Translations under genes and position numbers: made by a program
Shown here: positions 9,513-18,313 of the stretch, piece after piece
How positions within the stretch are numbered: the stretch's first letter is position 1
Layout of the letters: every line of letters starts with the position of its first letter
Notes under the pieces: model-generated
What the model saw: only the letters and a program-made list of their open reading frames with translations
Database searches by the model: none
Told to the model about the DNA's origin: nothing
Source of the DNA: Myxococcales bacterium
GTDB lineage: Bacteria; Myxococcota_C; UBA6777
Assembly (NCBI GenBank): GCA_020632975.1
Contig: JACKEL010000002.1
Location: 434,001-498,000, forward strand
Length of the DNA stretch: 64,000 nucleotides
Direction of reading: 5' to 3'

Positions 9513-10943
9513 TTAGCGCGAACGGGTGGTGCGCCAGCGTTTTTCAAGGATCTGTTTGCGAAGGTTCCAAGCGCTTTGTGCAGCACGCAGTGTCCCAACC
9601 TCTCGTTTTTTTTCGGTGCCGCGCAGTCGCATCGCGCGTCGATAAAGATCGACCGCTTCAGCAGGGATTTGTCGCTGTTCGCACCAACGGTCGATGGCTT
9701 CGCAGCGTTGGATCAGGGGTCCCTTTTTGAGTTCGAGGCGCTGGGCGGTATCTTCGAGGAGGCACAAGATGTACGAAGCCACCAAGGCGTGGCGTCGTTT
9801 TCCATCGGCCAAGACCCGAGAAGTGATCGCAAGGACCTCCTTGGGACCGCGCAGAGGGTGAGGTTTGGGGACCAAAGGGACGCCAAAGCGAATCCAGCCA
9901 AGCCATGCCGCCAAGAACAAGAGCAAACACGCGTGGATAGAGAGCAAGATGTTGGGAAAGCGGGCGAGTTCATCGCGCAGAGAGAACTTTTTACCGTGGC
10001 CGTGGGAGACTTCATCGAGGACGATGGTGTCGGTCTTTAGGGCATCTCGGATCAAGGTGTAGAAGATATAGCTATGATCTGCGAGTTGCATACGGAAGTT
10101 GCTGATGGGATCGGGGTCTGCGATCAACCACAGGGTGCCACTTCCCGCTTGCTTGGGGGTATAGGAGAGCACCATAGCCTTGTCTCTTTGGCCCAACCAT
10201 ACGCGCCAAGGGCTTTCCTTTTTGAGTCGGAAAAACTGGGCGAAAGGGGTGTCGATAGTAAGGGACTCGCCTTTGGGGCGCGGCCATGCTTGTTCGCCAC
10301 GATGATCATCGCGATCTGTTTGGGGCTTGGGAAAGCTTTTGGGCAAAAGTTGCTCAAGGTAGTGTTGAACAAAGGAGTTTTCGAGAAGCTTGGCTTCTAA
10401 GATCCTTGTGCGGCGTGAAAAGACCAACTCCCACTTGGGCAGGACGATCACCGTTTGGAAGCCTGCGTTGATGCGTTTGGAGAGGGCATTTTGGAGCCTT
10501 TCCCGCATCTCTTCTTTTTCTTTTTGGATATTTTGCTTGGCAGAAGGCTCTTTTCGTCGAAATCGCTCAGAGCTGGCAGTGAGGGCGCCGCCGAGATCGG
10601 GCATGATCAAAAAGAGCGGTGCTTGGACGTTTGCGAGTCCTTGTTCTTTGCGATAACGAAGGGGGGTGATCTTGAGTTTCTTTAGGACTTCGAAAAAGGC
10701 GCGGTGTCCGATGGCATTGCGGCTATAGCTATCAATTTGTCGAGAGGGTGGTTCAAACCACTTGCGTTCGAACAAGATCAACGTGACAGCAACGAGTACC
10801 AACGCACTCACGAGGATCAAGAGGATGATCTGCATCCAACGTGGAAAGACGCGTTCGGAAAACAATCGACCAAGTGTATCGTCTTGTTTTGCTCGTTCGC
10901 CAACGCGGAGTGTTCTCTCTTCAGCGGGTGGGAGTAGGCTCAT
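9513..10943 (-). CDS. DUF4350 domain-containing membrane protein
   Basis: A 476-residue protein. A cytoplasmic N-terminus of about 35 residues leads into a membrane helix (WMQIILLILVSALVLVAVTL). The DUF4350 region follows (SYSRNAIGHRAFFEVLKKL, then a predicted Rossmann-like domain with LFLIMPDLGG), with a second membrane helix near residue 340 (ILLSIHACLLLFLAAWLGWI) and a basic cytoplasmic C-terminus. DUF4350 proteins accompany MoxR, DUF58 and DUF4129 genes, as here, 60 bp upstream of moxR and 9 bp after the DUF4129 gene. Function unknown; participation in one envelope complex with its neighbours is inferred from this conserved order. Confidence 0.88.
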   Translation of the reverse strand: MSLLPPAEERTLRVGERAKQDDTLGRLFSERVFPRWMQIILLILVSALVLVAVTLILFERKWFEPPSRQIDSYSRNAIGHRAFFEVLKKLKITPLRYRKEQGLANVQAPLFLIMPDLGGALTASSERFRRKEPSAKQNIQKEKEEMRERLQNALSKRINAGFQTVIVLPKWELVFSRRTRILEAKLLENSFVQHYLEQLLPKSFPKPQTDRDDHRGEQAWPRPKGESLTIDTPFAQFFRLKKESPWRVWLGQRDKAMVLSYTPKQAGSGTLWLIADPDPISNFRMQLADHSYIFYTLIRDALKTDTIVLDEVSHGHGKKFSLRDELARFPNILLSIHACLLLFLAAWLGWIRFGVPLVPKPHPLRGPKEVLAITSRVLADGKRRHALVASYILCLLEDTAQRLELKKGPLIQRCEAIDRWCEQRQIPAEAVDLYRRAMRLRGTEKKREVGTLRAAQSAWNLRKQILEKRWRTTRSR

Positions 10944-10952
10944 GAGCAGGTC

Positions 10953-11696
10953 CTATCGTGTCGGGGTATGGCGCGTGGTTTGTTGGACCATGCGAAGATC
11001 ATCTTGGCCTTGTAAGTACATTTCTTGTGTGGCTTCAAGGCCACCAAAGCGTACATCTTCGACATTGTGAAGAAGCCGATGGATCGGGCTATAACGGGGG
11101 TCGGAGGAGCGGACAGCGGCGATGGCTTCGCGGGCGGTCTTGCTCTTTCCTTGGCGGTCGTCTTTCCATCCGACTTCGCGCATGGCGTGTAACAGCAGGA
11201 TGCACAAAGCCAGATCAAGCCGCCCTTCTTTTCTGAGTTCTTCAGCGCTTTTATCGAGTGGGAGTTCTATCCCAAAAAACTCGATGATCTCGGGCTGGAG
11301 AGCGGCTTGATCTTTGGCGTCAGCGAAACTGTCTTGAAGGAACCGATAGATGACCCACATCAGAAGGGCAACACTCAACGCGATCAGGGCCCAAAACAAC
11401 AGATTGAGGATGGGGCCTGCGGCGCGAAACGCGCCCGACAAGCCTTGGTCCATCGAGCTTCTTTTCTTTCTGGGGCCAAATAAGCGTTCTAAGAGCTTGG
11501 TAAGCCAGTCTTTTTCGGGTTCTTTGACAAGATTTTGAGGGAGGTCTTTGGGATAACGCCCCTGCTTGTGGATTTGTTTGGCTTGTTGACGAACCCATTC
11601 ACGCGAGCCTTGCGGGTTCGATGCCTCCGCTTGGGTTGCAGGGAACCAAAGGAATATGCCGCAAAGCACGCATTTGAGTAGCCTCTTCCACCACAC
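10953..11696 (-). CDS. DUF4129 domain-containing exported/membrane protein
   Basis: A 247-residue protein starting at GTG with AGGAGG eight bases upstream. Residues 1-25 form a signal peptide (LKCVLCGIFLWFPATQAEA), followed by a charged region and one membrane helix (ILNLLFWALIALSVALLMWVIY). The C-terminal cytoplasmic helical domain (RLDLALCILLLHAMREVGW, then TAREAIAAVR) matches the DUF4129 pattern. It belongs to the MoxR/DUF58 operon and is separated by only 9 bp from the DUF4350 gene downstream. No catalytic residues are recognisable. Confidence 0.85.
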   Translation of the reverse strand: MWWKRLLKCVLCGIFLWFPATQAEASNPQGSREWVRQQAKQIHKQGRYPKDLPQNLVKEPEKDWLTKLLERLFGPRKKRSSMDQGLSGAFRAAGPILNLLFWALIALSVALLMWVIYRFLQDSFADAKDQAALQPEIIEFFGIELPLDKSAEELRKEGRLDLALCILLLHAMREVGWKDDRQGKSKTAREAIAAVRSSDPRYSPIHRLLHNVEDVRFGGLEATQEMYLQGQDDLRMVQQTTRHTPTR

Positions 11697-11736
11697 GCTG
11701 GGTACCTCCTGTTATGGGACGGGAGCGGGGGAGTTC

Positions 11737-12513
11737 TTAACGGAAGACGTCCGCGATATCGTCCACGTTAATGCTGTCTTTCTCTTGTCGCAAGAGCATG
11801 TAGGTCACAGCGCTCATCACGGATTGTATGGGCAAAGTGACGATGCTGACGATCACGGACGCTGCGAGGATCATGGTGATGGAGCCCGTCGAAGCAGCGG
11901 CCCGTTGGATGACTTGTTGGATGGCGCTGGTACCGAAGCCGATGGCGATAGAAGACCAAAAGATGGTCCAGCGGTAGCCTTCTGTGAGATAGCTACTGCG
12001 ACGGAGATTTCCGCTAATACCGAGGTCTTCGACCACTGCGACAGGGATCGCGACGAATAAGATGGTCATGACGATGAAAACAGGGATAACACAAGCGAGC
12101 ATACTGCCCATCAAGGCAAGCATCACCACAAAAGAGGTCCCCAACACGGGGATGATGGAGGCGAAACCGCGGCGTAAGATGTGGCCGAGATCCGTGGAAC
12201 GACCGCTCATCTGGTTGGCGACTCCAAACATCATGGCACTTTGGGCAGGGACTTGCAGCAGGACCTGAAGCGCACCGAAGATCAAGACGGTGACGCCGAT
12301 GTACATCTGTAGTTCTTGTCCAGACATCTCATTGACGTTCATGATGCGGTAGGCAATGAAGGCAATGCCTGGAAGGAGCATGAGACAAGAGAGCACCAAG
12401 AAGGGAATAAGGTTGGCCCCCAAAACCTGAAAGGTATTGCTAAGGATGGTGCCTACGGTGATGGGTTGGGGCCGAAATCGAGGTTCGGGTGGAAGGGGTT
12501 GACCAAGCGACAT
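11737..12513 (-). CDS. Polytopic membrane protein of unknown function
   Basis: A 258-residue protein with about six hydrophobic helices. After a Pro-rich N-terminus comes TVGTILSNTFQVLGANLIPF, a pattern seen in the YciC-like / 'glycerophosphodiester phosphodiesterase membrane domain' superfamily of integral membrane proteins. The central part contains VVEDLGISGNLRRSSYLTEG, an amphipathic loop also typical of that group. It has AAAGGAG seven bases before its ATG and appears to be the first gene of the MoxR/DUF58 operon, 40 bp before the DUF4129 gene. It probably assists membrane assembly of the operon products, but this is a guess from position. Confidence 0.75.
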   Translation of the reverse strand: MSLGQPLPPEPRFRPQPITVGTILSNTFQVLGANLIPFLVLSCLMLLPGIAFIAYRIMNVNEMSGQELQMYIGVTVLIFGALQVLLQVPAQSAMMFGVANQMSGRSTDLGHILRRGFASIIPVLGTSFVVMLALMGSMLACVIPVFIVMTILFVAIPVAVVEDLGISGNLRRSSYLTEGYRWTIFWSSIAIGFGTSAIQQVIQRAAASTGSITMILAASVIVSIVTLPIQSVMSAVTYMLLRQEKDSINVDDIADVFR

Positions 12514-12717
12514 ACTGGACTCCTTTCAGGATTTGTAAAAGGAAGAGAGAGTTTTCACCATCAAAAAAGAAAATGTATGATGCGCAAACACTCGCTCTCC
12601 AGAAAAGTAGACCCATAGAGAGAACTTTTACTGAATCGATAGACCACGATTTTGGGAAAGGACTATCTTAGCCACACTTTTTTTCTCAACCAAGGGGCTG
12701 AGAAGAGATTCCGTGTT

Positions 12718-13764
12718 TTAATTTTGTGACTGACAGAGCAACAGCATGAGCTGTTCCATCAAGAGCAGTTCTGAGAGACCTGATGACGATTTGATAGAGA
12801 GATCGGTTTGGTGAATAAAGCCGAGCGCTTGAATAAGACTTTTTCGTGTGAAGCGTTCGACTTGGACCCGAAACTTTTGGACGTGTTCTTCGCGTTTGTA
12901 TCGCAGGCTGGGGTGGATGTATTTGTCGAGTCCTGCGGGAGACATCCCATCGTCGAGTTCGACGCGGGCACGGAGTAGATCGCGAAAAGCGTTGGTGAGG
13001 AGGGCGAGTTGTTTGAGGGGGTGTTCGCCTTGTTCGATGAGGCTGCGCGTCAGGCGTAGGGCTTGTTGAAGATCGCCTTGGGCCACGGCGCCTGAGAGGT
13101 CAAAGATGTTGTAGGCGCGTTGGGCAACGATGACTTCTTCGAGGGTTTCGTGGCGAACCTCGCCTTGCCCCCCCAAGAATAAGGCGATCCGCACCAAAGC
13201 ATTTTCCAAGACGGCCATCTCAACGCCCAGTTGCTCGATCAGATGTTCTGCGACTTGCATCGACATCTTGAGTTGATGGTGTTTGGCGCGTTCCAAGACC
13301 CAAGCGGGCATTCGATTTTCAAAAGGTCGTAAGGCCGCGACTTGGTGGGGTTTGAGGGCTTTTCCTGCGGAGGTATTGCCAGGAACAGAGGGCTTGCGGT
13401 TGGGATCGACAAACACAAGACAGGTGGTGGGAGAAGGAGCTTTCAGATACTCCTTCATCTCGTCCCAGCTTTCTTTGGTGATCTGGTCGGGCTCACGGAC
13501 CAAAACAAGAGTATGGCTGTCCATCACAGGCAGCTGGTTGGCGGCTGCTACGAGCTTGCGGCCTTCTGTGTCTGTTCCGCTAAATTGATGCAGGTTGAAG
13601 TCTTTAAAAGACGGTTGTATCCGCTCTTTGAGAGCTTCGACCACTTCTTGAAGAAGATAAGGGTCGTCGCCGTAGAGGTAGTATAAGGGCTCGCAAGCAT
13701 CCCCTTTTTTCAATTGGGTCAGGAGTTGCTTGGCGTTGAGTCCACTATCGCTTTTTTTCGCCAT
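12718..13764 (-). CDS. holA: DNA polymerase III delta subunit
   Basis: A 348-residue protein of usual HolA length. It begins LLTQLKKGDACEPLYYLYGDDPYLL, the Walker-like entry of delta subunits that keep the AAA+ fold but not ATPase activity. It continues with the region around LVFVDPN, the AEHLIEQLGVEMAVLENAL helices, the VAQRAYNIFDLSGAVAQGD motif and the C-terminal collar domain ending LSELLLMEQLMLLLCQ. Delta opens the beta sliding clamp during loading at the replication fork. It is transcribed in the same direction as the downstream envelope operon, with a 204 bp gap. A possible small frame overlaps its start. Confidence 0.92.
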   Translation of the reverse strand: MAKKSDSGLNAKQLLTQLKKGDACEPLYYLYGDDPYLLQEVVEALKERIQPSFKDFNLHQFSGTDTEGRKLVAAANQLPVMDSHTLVLVREPDQITKESWDEMKEYLKAPSPTTCLVFVDPNRKPSVPGNTSAGKALKPHQVAALRPFENRMPAWVLERAKHHQLKMSMQVAEHLIEQLGVEMAVLENALVRIALFLGGQGEVRHETLEEVIVAQRAYNIFDLSGAVAQGDLQQALRLTRSLIEQGEHPLKQLALLTNAFRDLLRARVELDDGMSPAGLDKYIHPSLRYKREEHVQKFRVQVERFTRKSLIQALGFIHQTDLSIKSSSGLSELLLMEQLMLLLCQSQN

Positions 13765-13966
13765 CCTCTAAAGTCCTCAGAACGTAACGTGGAGCTTTTG
13801 CATGCGCATCTTGGGCGGAACCATCGAAATAAAACCAAGGTTGTGGTTTGGTCCGCGGGGGCTTTTGGGGCGATTGTCCGTTGTTTGAAGCGGGAGCTTT
13901 TTTTACAAGAAAGGGAGACTTCCTTGCGATGGCCTCGAAGGTAGTGTGCCAAGGCTTCAGTTGCAA
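13745..13966 (-). CDS. Possible small protein upstream of holA
   Basis: A 73-codon frame starting at TTG and overlapping the first 20 bp of holA in another frame. It encodes a basic, Pro/Lys-rich peptide; the second half (PWFYFDGSAQDAHAKAPRYV) has protein-like composition and the codon choice resembles neighbouring genes. No good ribosome-binding site is visible and I recognise no family. It could equally be chance; the overlap with holA would be consistent with translational coupling. Confidence 0.25.
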   Translation of the reverse strand: MQLKPWHTTFEAIARKSPFLVKKAPASNNGQSPQKPPRTKPQPWFYFDGSAQDAHAKAPRYVLRTLEDGEKKR

Positions 13967-14177
13967 GGGGGAAACTTGCTCTCAGAGACGCAAGAGCCTA
14001 CACTACGGTTCACAAGTGCGCGTGCGCGCGTAACCTTTTGCGGGGCTTGCGACGTCGGAGATTTCTTGATCGTCTGTGGAATCAAGAGGCTGCGTTCTCC
14101 CAACAGAAGGTGTTTTTGATGGAAGCCTCTATAGCCTAGGATCTATCTGCAAAAGCCGAGCAGCGGCGAGGTTTGTA
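13765..14177. other. Divergent intergenic region between holA and the protease gene
   Basis: About 410 bp. Apart from the doubtful 73-codon frame on the minus strand I see no supported gene. The region should hold the promoters for holA (minus) and the membrane protease (plus), but no convincing -35/-10 pair was found. A short alternating tract GTGCGCGTGCGCGCG lies near 14016-14030. Confidence 0.4.
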
Positions 14178-15605
14178 ATGAGAAACGAGTACGAGCGTGA
14201 ACTAGGGCTCGGTGGTTTTTTGGCTGCCGTGCTGATCTTTGTGGCTTGCCTTGCCACCTCGGGCTTAGTGGTTTTGTGTGCGGGAGCCCTGTGGGTCTCT
14301 TGGACCAAAACAAACGCGGTCTTTTTGTTGATCTTGGTGGGAATTGGCGTGGTCTTGGTGCCTTCCTTGTTGCTCAACGTGATCGTGAGCGGCATGAGAA
14401 GGCTGTGGAATCGTCATGCGACGTTTCGCGATACCTTTCTTTCTGTGACCCTCACCAACAATGCCTTGGTGCTTTTGACGTTGATCTTGGCCCTTCCTCA
14501 CGACACAGCCACCGCGCTGTTGCGCTATGGGCACTGGCCTTTTAGCCGTGAGGTCGCACAGATCTTTCAGATCAACGAGCATCACCCTGTCTTGCGCAAA
14601 GGCCGAAGCTTTGTGCGTCGTATGGCCTATTTGCTCGAAGAAGAAGGGCGTCCTTTGCCGTCCTATCGAGAGGAACCGCCCCCTCCCCCATCGCGTTCGA
14701 CGCTTGCCAAAAAAGAACGCCTCTCCCCTTCCAATACGCCCGAAAAAACAAGCGCAAATCCCTCTTCTCCCCCTCCCATCCGCGATCTTGCGCCACCCTT
14801 AGAACGTTTTCCTTTGCGTGATCCCGAGCCTGTCGCGCCTCGCCCTGCTGTCCGAAACCCCGAGCCTTCGCCTGCGATCAAGATGTCCGAGCCTTCTGCC
14901 AAACGCGTTGCGCTCAAGTACATCCGCTACGGGACTTCTGCGGTGGTGCCCTTGCGTCTTGGGGGCGAAAAGCTTCGTTTCTTGTTGGATACAGGTGCTT
15001 CTTACCTGACGCTCTCTCGCACGACTGCTGAGCGTTTGGGGGCGCTGCCGCCACGCGATGCGCCTGTGATGGTCCTGCAAACGGCCAATGGCAAGATCCG
15101 CACACGTGTCGGCTTGCTGCGTGAACTTCGTATGGGCAAGTTTCGGATCAGGAATGTGGCTTTCGTGTTGTGTGATGCTTGCGCAGATGATCAGAGGGAT
15201 GTTGTGGGCCTTTTAGGTCTAAACATCTTGCAGCGCTTCTTGTTTACGATGGATCACCAAAATGGCACGATCCTTTTGGAGCCGCAACCCGCCAATCCCC
15301 CCAATCTATCGGCAGATATGCGACCTTTCCTCAAGTATACCAAGCTCAATGGAAGCACGCTCGATCTGGTGTTTCGTCGTACCTTCCGATTGAAAGGCTA
15401 CGCCACCAACCTTGCGCCTCGGACAATGATGGGCGTGCAAGTCCGCATTATCTATATGAAAGGCAAAGAAGAGGTTGGTACAAAAGACTTTACGCTTCCC
15501 CCGCTACAGCCAGGCCAACGCCGACACTTTTCTTTGAGTGATAGCGGTGCGCCGCGTTTTGAGCGGTATCGCGTCGATCTGCATCAAGGTCACTGGGGGC
15601 CCTGA
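14178..15605 (+). CDS. Membrane-anchored retropepsin-like aspartic protease
   Basis: A 475-residue protein. Two or three N-terminal hydrophobic helices (FLAAVLIFVACLATSGLVVL and following) anchor it. A long Pro-rich linker (about 165-245) follows. The aspartic protease domain has the catalytic DTG motif in FLLDTGASYLTLS (Asp271), a flap-like TANGKIRT and the hydrophobic-Gly motif VVGLLGLN. One DTG per chain means it would act as a dimer, as in retroviral and bacterial SpoIIGA/RsgI-like retropepsins. The C-terminal domain of about 95 residues is beta-rich. I chose the ATG at 14178 (GAGG six bases upstream) over a GTG 102 bp earlier, because the extension has no signal-like or conserved feature. 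Substrate unknown. Confidence 0.82.
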   Translation: MRNEYERELGLGGFLAAVLIFVACLATSGLVVLCAGALWVSWTKTNAVFLLILVGIGVVLVPSLLLNVIVSGMRRLWNRHATFRDTFLSVTLTNNALVLLTLILALPHDTATALLRYGHWPFSREVAQIFQINEHHPVLRKGRSFVRRMAYLLEEEGRPLPSYREEPPPPPSRSTLAKKERLSPSNTPEKTSANPSSPPPIRDLAPPLERFPLRDPEPVAPRPAVRNPEPSPAIKMSEPSAKRVALKYIRYGTSAVVPLRLGGEKLRFLLDTGASYLTLSRTTAERLGALPPRDAPVMVLQTANGKIRTRVGLLRELRMGKFRIRNVAFVLCDACADDQRDVVGLLGLNILQRFLFTMDHQNGTILLEPQPANPPNLSADMRPFLKYTKLNGSTLDLVFRRTFRLKGYATNLAPRTMMGVQVRIIYMKGKEEVGTKDFTLPPLQPGQRRHFSLSDSGAPRFERYRVDLHQGHWGP

Positions 15606-15629
15606 CGTTTGATTCGGATTCTTCGGCTC

Positions 15630-16190
15630 TTAGAGCGCGATAGGAAAGAAGCGTTCTTGGATCGAAAGGCCCAGACGACCCGCCTCATCTTCCACCAACC
15701 ACGTCGCCAACTGCGCGACCGCTTCTCGCGAAAAGCGCGCGATGTGCCCCTCGCCTTCTTGGGCGCCTGCCTCTCCCCACTTTACTGTTGCATAAAGTCG
15801 ATCTTCGCCGTGACTGTGAAGGGTTTCAGGGCGGAGCTTTTCTTGGCTCCCATCGCTCAAGCGTATCCAGACCTCCCCTCTTTCGGCTTCTCGAACTTCG
15901 CGGACGATGTAAGGGGCATCTTCGACTTGCACCATCACGCGTTGGGGGCCATTCACGACCCAGTATTCGCCTTCTGCGGTGCGTCGAAGTTGTTTTTGGA
16001 GGAAGTGACAGACCCCTGCATGTTCGATCCATTCGCCGCGAAAGAACCAACGTCCGTCGTCTTTGAGTGTGATCAAACCTCCCAACAAAAAGCGTGAAGG
16101 GATGGATTCGATGCTTTCGGTTCCTTGCGGATCAAAGGGTGGAAGATCGCTTGAAGGGGATGGGTTTGAGGGGGCTTTCTTCTCTGACAT
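15630..16190 (-). CDS. DUF1285 family protein
   Basis: A 186-residue soluble protein. The family pattern is clear: DGRWFFRGEWIEHAGVCHFL, then LRRTAEGEYWVVNGP and VQVEDAPYIVREV, followed by a second small beta domain with RLYATVKWGEA. DUF1285 proteins are conserved in proteobacteria, fold as two PH-like beta barrels and have no assigned function. It is convergent with the protease gene (24 bp apart) and divergent from the lysine-reductase-like gene. The first ~30 residues are Pro/Ser-rich and probably disordered. Confidence 0.85.
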   Translation of the reverse strand: MSEKKAPSNPSPSSDLPPFDPQGTESIESIPSRFLLGGLITLKDDGRWFFRGEWIEHAGVCHFLQKQLRRTAEGEYWVVNGPQRVMVQVEDAPYIVREVREAERGEVWIRLSDGSQEKLRPETLHSHGEDRLYATVKWGEAGAQEGEGHIARFSREAVAQLATWLVEDEAGRLGLSIQERFFPIAL

Positions 16191-16369
16191 CGTGGGCTCC
16201 TTTTCTTTGCGCGGATCGATGAACTTTTTAGATGCAGCATCGACACGCAGAGAAACTTTGTGTATGTTGCAGCCTCCAAATCAATAGATCGCGTGGCTTG
16301 GTCTTGCCAAGTCTCGTGTTTCTGGCCAGTACGGAGTGATGCTGGCAAGGCTCAGTAAAGGTTTTGCTC

Positions 16370-17728
16370 ATGACAAAAGTCGTTGCGATTCGTCGAGAAG
16401 ATCTCAGCAAAAAAGGTGAACAACGCGCCGCCGTGACACCTTTGACAGCCAAAGGGATCATTGAAGCTGGTCATCGGCTGCTTGTTCAGTCTGGACAAGA
16501 GCCGCAAACGCAAGAAAACAAAAGGGCTTTCTTGGATCGAGAGTATGCGTTGTATGGCGCGTCTGTCCAAGAAGATCTTTCTCCTGCAGATATCGTCTTT
16601 GGTCTGAAAGAAGTGGATCTCGATGATATCCTTGACGAAAAGCTCTATCTTTTCTTTTCGCATACGCACAAAGGCCAAAAAAAGAACCGCATGATGCTCA
16701 AGACACTCGTCGAGCGGAAGTGCAGTTTGATTGATTATGAGCTGATCACCAACGAAGTGGGTGTGCGGTATCTTACGGCGTTTACGTATTTTGCCGGATA
16801 CGCGGGCATGATCGATACCTTGTGGGCACTCGGTCAACGTTTGAAGCACCTTGGACACGAGAACCCTTTCTTGATGATTCCTCAAGCGATCCAAGGCGAT
16901 GGCTTGGAGTCTTTGAAAGAGCTTCTACGCACCAAGGTTAGTGAGGCCATCCGTACCCAAGGAACCTCGCCTGACCAACCCCCTGTGATCGCTTGTTTCT
17001 TGGGGCGTGGAAAGACAAGCCACGGTTCCCAATCGATCTATGATCTCCTTCCTGTCGAAGAGATCACGCTTGCTGACTTGCCTCGTGTGTATGCTGAAGG
17101 CTCACGCCACACGCTTTACAAGTTGGTTCTCGAAGTCCATGAGATGTACCGTTTGCGCGCAGACGCAGAACTCAATCCCAAGACATGGGAACAATGGACT
17201 GAGCAAGAGAAGTTTAAGCATTATCTCGTACAGCCCGAGATGTACGAGTCCAACCTCGATCATGTGCTTCCTTACGTCACGATGTTGATGAACTGCATCA
17301 TCTGGTCCCCGCGTTATCCGCGTCTTGTGACAAACGACATGATGGAAGAGATCGCCAAAAAGCACGATACGCTCAAAGTGATCGGCGATATCACTTGCGA
17401 TCCCAACGGTGCCCTTGAGTTTTCGCAAGAGACTTGGATCGACCAACCCCTCTTTACTTACGATCCCAGCACGCGCGCGATCCACTTTGGTCACCAAAGC
17501 CCAGGCGTCGTGGTGATGGCCGTGACCAACCTTCCCTGTGAGTTTTCAGCGGATGCTTCGCATCAGTTTGCTGCGGATCTTGCGCCCTTTTTGCCTGGGC
17601 TGTTGAACGCTGATCTCCAAACAGAGTTTATCGAAGCGGGCCTACCCGGGCCTTTGCATCGTGCGACGATCCTTTGGAAAGGCGAGTTTACGCCTGACTA
17701 TGACTATATGAAAGAGTTTCTTTCCTGA
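16370..17728 (+). CDS. Lysine 2-oxoglutarate reductase-like (LOR/SDH) protein
   Basis: A 452-residue protein resembling the N-terminal, saccharopine-forming half of alpha-aminoadipic semialdehyde synthase. It begins with the alanine-dehydrogenase/PNT-like N-domain (AIRREDLSKKGEQRAAVTP) and has the family segment LYLFFSHTHKGQKKNRMML, then LIDYELITNE and TYFAGYAGMIDTLWALGQRL. Later comes the LOR/SDH conserved region with LVTNDMMEEIAKK and IGDITCDPNGALEFS. The C-terminal saccharopine dehydrogenase half of plant and animal enzymes is absent. It would join lysine and 2-oxoglutarate to saccharopine with NAD(P)H, or act on a related substrate. The ATG at 16370 is preferred to the TTG two codons earlier. 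A DUF1338 gene of lysine catabolism lies 24 kb downstream. Confidence 0.8.
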   Translation: MTKVVAIRREDLSKKGEQRAAVTPLTAKGIIEAGHRLLVQSGQEPQTQENKRAFLDREYALYGASVQEDLSPADIVFGLKEVDLDDILDEKLYLFFSHTHKGQKKNRMMLKTLVERKCSLIDYELITNEVGVRYLTAFTYFAGYAGMIDTLWALGQRLKHLGHENPFLMIPQAIQGDGLESLKELLRTKVSEAIRTQGTSPDQPPVIACFLGRGKTSHGSQSIYDLLPVEEITLADLPRVYAEGSRHTLYKLVLEVHEMYRLRADAELNPKTWEQWTEQEKFKHYLVQPEMYESNLDHVLPYVTMLMNCIIWSPRYPRLVTNDMMEEIAKKHDTLKVIGDITCDPNGALEFSQETWIDQPLFTYDPSTRAIHFGHQSPGVVVMAVTNLPCEFSADASHQFAADLAPFLPGLLNADLQTEFIEAGLPGPLHRATILWKGEFTPDYDYMKEFLS

Positions 17729-17779
17729 CCAAGACCCCCTGCCAGCCGACCTTTATGCGGCCCAATTCAAGAGGCGCAG

Positions 17780-18313
17780 ATGTTACCAACCGCCGAAACC
17801 ATCACTTTTAATGACCGCTATCTGACGATTCAATGGAGCAACGAAAAGCTTTGTACGTACGAGCTTTTGCGATTGCGACGAGAGTGTCCTTGCGCGCATT
17901 GTCGCGGAGGACACGGCCCCAACCCCCAACCCACCACGGATGATATCAACTTCATTCGGCTTCAACGTTGGGAAGCTGTGGGGCATTACGCGCTCAAGAT
18001 GCACTGGTCTGACGGACACAGCTTGGGTTTGTACACGCTGGACTCTTTGTATGACCTTTGCCAAAAGGCCGAAGAATACTACAAAGAACATCCACCCGAA
18101 GAACAAAGCCACGAGCACTCGCACAGCCACGAGCATTCGCACAGTCACGAGCATTCGCACAGTCACGAGCACAGCCACGAGCATTCGCACAGTCACGAGC
18201 ACAGCCACAGTCACGAGCATTCGCACGAACATGGCAGCAGTTGTGGGGGAGACGATTGCGGCACGAGACGCCGTCGCCGCATCGAACGTCGCGAAGCACG
18301 AAAGTCCTCCTGA
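17780..18313 (+). CDS. DUF971 protein with a 41-residue alternating-histidine tail
   Basis: A 177-residue protein. Residues 1-100 form a DUF971 domain (related to the N-terminal domain of gamma-butyrobetaine hydroxylase), with the Zn-finger-like cluster ECPCAHCRGG at 35-44 and MHWSDGHSLGLYTLDSLYDL near 75-93. DUF971 proteins are linked to Fe-S and metal handling. Residues 111-151 alternate strictly, every second residue being His (21 His in 41), with Glu or Ser between; a CGGDDCG motif and a basic tail follow. Such tails bind Ni, Zn, Cu or Fe ions. ATG with GAGGCG upstream; 51 bp after the LOR/SDH gene and 106 bp before the acyl-CoA dehydrogenase gene, possibly one transcript. Confidence 0.85.
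   Translation: MLPTAETITFNDRYLTIQWSNEKLCTYELLRLRRECPCAHCRGGHGPNPQPTTDDINFIRLQRWEAVGHYALKMHWSDGHSLGLYTLDSLYDLCQKAEEYYKEHPPEEQSHEHSHSHEHSHSHEHSHSHEHSHEHSHSHEHSHSHEHSHEHGSSCGGDDCGTRRRRRIERREARKSS
18110..18232 (+). repeat. Tandem repeat coding for alternating His-(Glu/Ser)
   Basis: Degenerate tandem units of CACAGCCACGAGCATTCG and shortened versions encode His-Ser-His-Glu-His-Ser. The near identity of successive copies at nucleotide level suggests recent slippage or unequal exchange, so length is likely to vary between strains. Confidence 0.85.

Noticed and set aside
12640..12717. CTTCTCA/TGAGAA-like repeat between holA and the membrane protein gene as terminator
   Set aside because: Stem of about six pairs with a ten-base loop, and the T tract is on the wrong side for minus-strand transcription.
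18110..18232. CRISPR-like array in the repeated His-coding region
   Set aside because: The repeats are contiguous coding units without spacers, entirely within an open frame.
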